Source of the DNA: Geitlerinema sp. BBD 1991-9
Lineage (GTDB): Bacteria > Cyanobacteriota > Cyanobacteriia > Cyanobacteriales > Geitlerinemataceae
Length of the DNA: 64,000 bases
Assembly: GCA_001657325.1 (NCBI GenBank)
Contig: LWRO01000018.1
Location: 1-64,000 of the forward strand
Direction: 5' to 3'
Under the pieces are notes generated by a model. The model searched no databases. It saw only the letters and a program-made list of their open reading frames with translations, and had not been told where the DNA came from. Of the stretch, positions 63,599 to 64,000 are shown piece after piece; position 1 is the first letter of the stretch; every line of letters starts with the position of its first letter. The position numbers were made by a program, and so were the translations under genes.

Positions 63599-64000
63599 AT
63601 GAAACCTCTAAACTGCGTTCGCTCGATCGAAAAACCAATGGCTCTATTTGCCATCACGGGTGCGTCGCTTGTAACGGTTCTCGGTGCCTCGTCCCCTGCG
63701 GGTGCAGCGGGATTGAAACCGGATGAGAGCTTTGGAACGGAAGGCATTGTCTTTACTGAAAACACCAACATGAGTTTTACGTTCCGAGAAACTCACGGTA
63801 AGTTTCAATCGGCCTTGAAGCTGTTCCAGGTGGGAGACGACGATAGCCTGACGTGGATAAAAGATTTATTTGTTGAAGTTCAACGTTCCGACAATGGCGA
63901 AGCCAACGGTTGGCTCGGAACTTGTGGAACGACGGTGTTACCCGGGGCAGATGGCAATTGTACCGAAAGCGTAACGTTTCAGTCCAACGCCGAATACACC
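63599..64000 (+). CDS. Exported protein, partial (runs off the right edge)
   Basis: ATG 63599 opens a frame that continues to base 64000 (134 codons). It starts with a signal peptide (ALFAITGASLVTVLGASSPAGA, cleavage near AGAAG). The visible mature part (FTENTNMSFTFRETHGKFQS, then ALKLFQVGDDDSLTWIKDLF, Cys pair in LGTCGTT and DGNCTES) is not a family I recognise. An imperfect hairpin, GGTCTATAGAT...ATATCTATGACC, lies just upstream at about 63567-63590. The C-terminal part is missing, so no anchor can be judged. Confidence 0.75.
   Translation, partial: MKPLNCVRSIEKPMALFAITGASLVTVLGASSPAGAAGLKPDESFGTEGIVFTENTNMSFTFRETHGKFQSALKLFQVGDDDSLTWIKDLFVEVQRSDNGEANGWLGTCGTTVLPGADGNCTESVTFQSNAEYT

Noticed and set aside
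1-64000. tRNA, rRNA, riboswitch, transposase and prophage genes
   Set aside because: Looked for by eye on both strands and not found; a covariance-model scan was not possible here.

Overview
The window is cyanobacterial chromosome. The sequence is full of CGATCG and GCGATCGC palindromes (HIP1-like), has heptanucleotide STRR arrays, and carries cyanobacterial signature genes: phylloquinone MenA and MenF, NDH-1 subunit NdhM, a COP23 protein, an SLH-OprB-type porin, a DUF928/CHASE2-cyclase pair, a Nif11-domain protein, and a giant Ser/Thr-kinase/AAA/GAF/histidine-kinase hybrid. A filamentous, Oscillatoriales-like strain fits, but that is inference. No rRNA, tRNA, CRISPR array, phage or intact insertion sequence was found.

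Layout. 1-6.2 kb: the 3'-truncated kinase hybrid (minus), then 1.6 kb of non-coding DNA with a perfect 137-bp tandem duplication. 6.2-9.1 kb: divergent menA and menF (vitamin K1 synthesis). 9.1-11.6 kb: a three-gene minus-strand operon of a retropepsin-like protease (RimB type), the ATP-grasp glutamate ligase RimK and a zinc carboxypeptidase-like AstE/AspA protein; a COP23 gene is divergent to it. 13-16.5 kb: a large subtilase fused to a beta-helix. 16.6-24.2 kb: pepA, a GT39 membrane glycosyltransferase, a GH13_18 sugar phosphorylase, a peptide-type ABC permease, a DinB protein and a LuxR-type regulator. 24.7-26.8 kb: a Calx-beta/RTX calcium-binding protein. 27-32.5 kb: moaE, a polytopic membrane protein, a Fur-box-preceded imelysin/EfeO-like protein, and an OmpR-type two-component system. 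32.8-42.2 kb: one run of seven plus-strand genes (two MurG/COG4671-like, two GT4 and one GT2 glycosyltransferase, an MsbA-like exporter and a two-domain histidine phosphatase), which looks like a complete make-and-export locus for an unidentified glycoconjugate. 42.5-52.2 kb: SLH porin, a secreted TPR-CHAT (caspase-fold) protein, a lipoprotein gene broken by one in-frame stop, and DUF928 plus the CHASE2 cyclase. 52.2-64 kb: Nif11 protein, PilT-type ATPase, DUF4332, a GH25 lysozyme-like protein with a novel C-terminal triple repeat, DUF3887, DUF5691/esterase operon, a zinc-ribbon membrane protein coupled to a divergent ProA paralogue, ndhM, a single-pass membrane protein and the start of an exported protein.

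The strongest candidates for undescribed biology are the glycoconjugate locus with its palindromic promoter elements shared with the divergent two-component system, the GH25 C-terminal repeat module, the cyclase with Glu/Ser in place of the adenylyl-cyclase specificity pair, the ProA paralogue that has lost the usual C-terminal signature, and the heptanucleotide arrays that start directly at stop codons.
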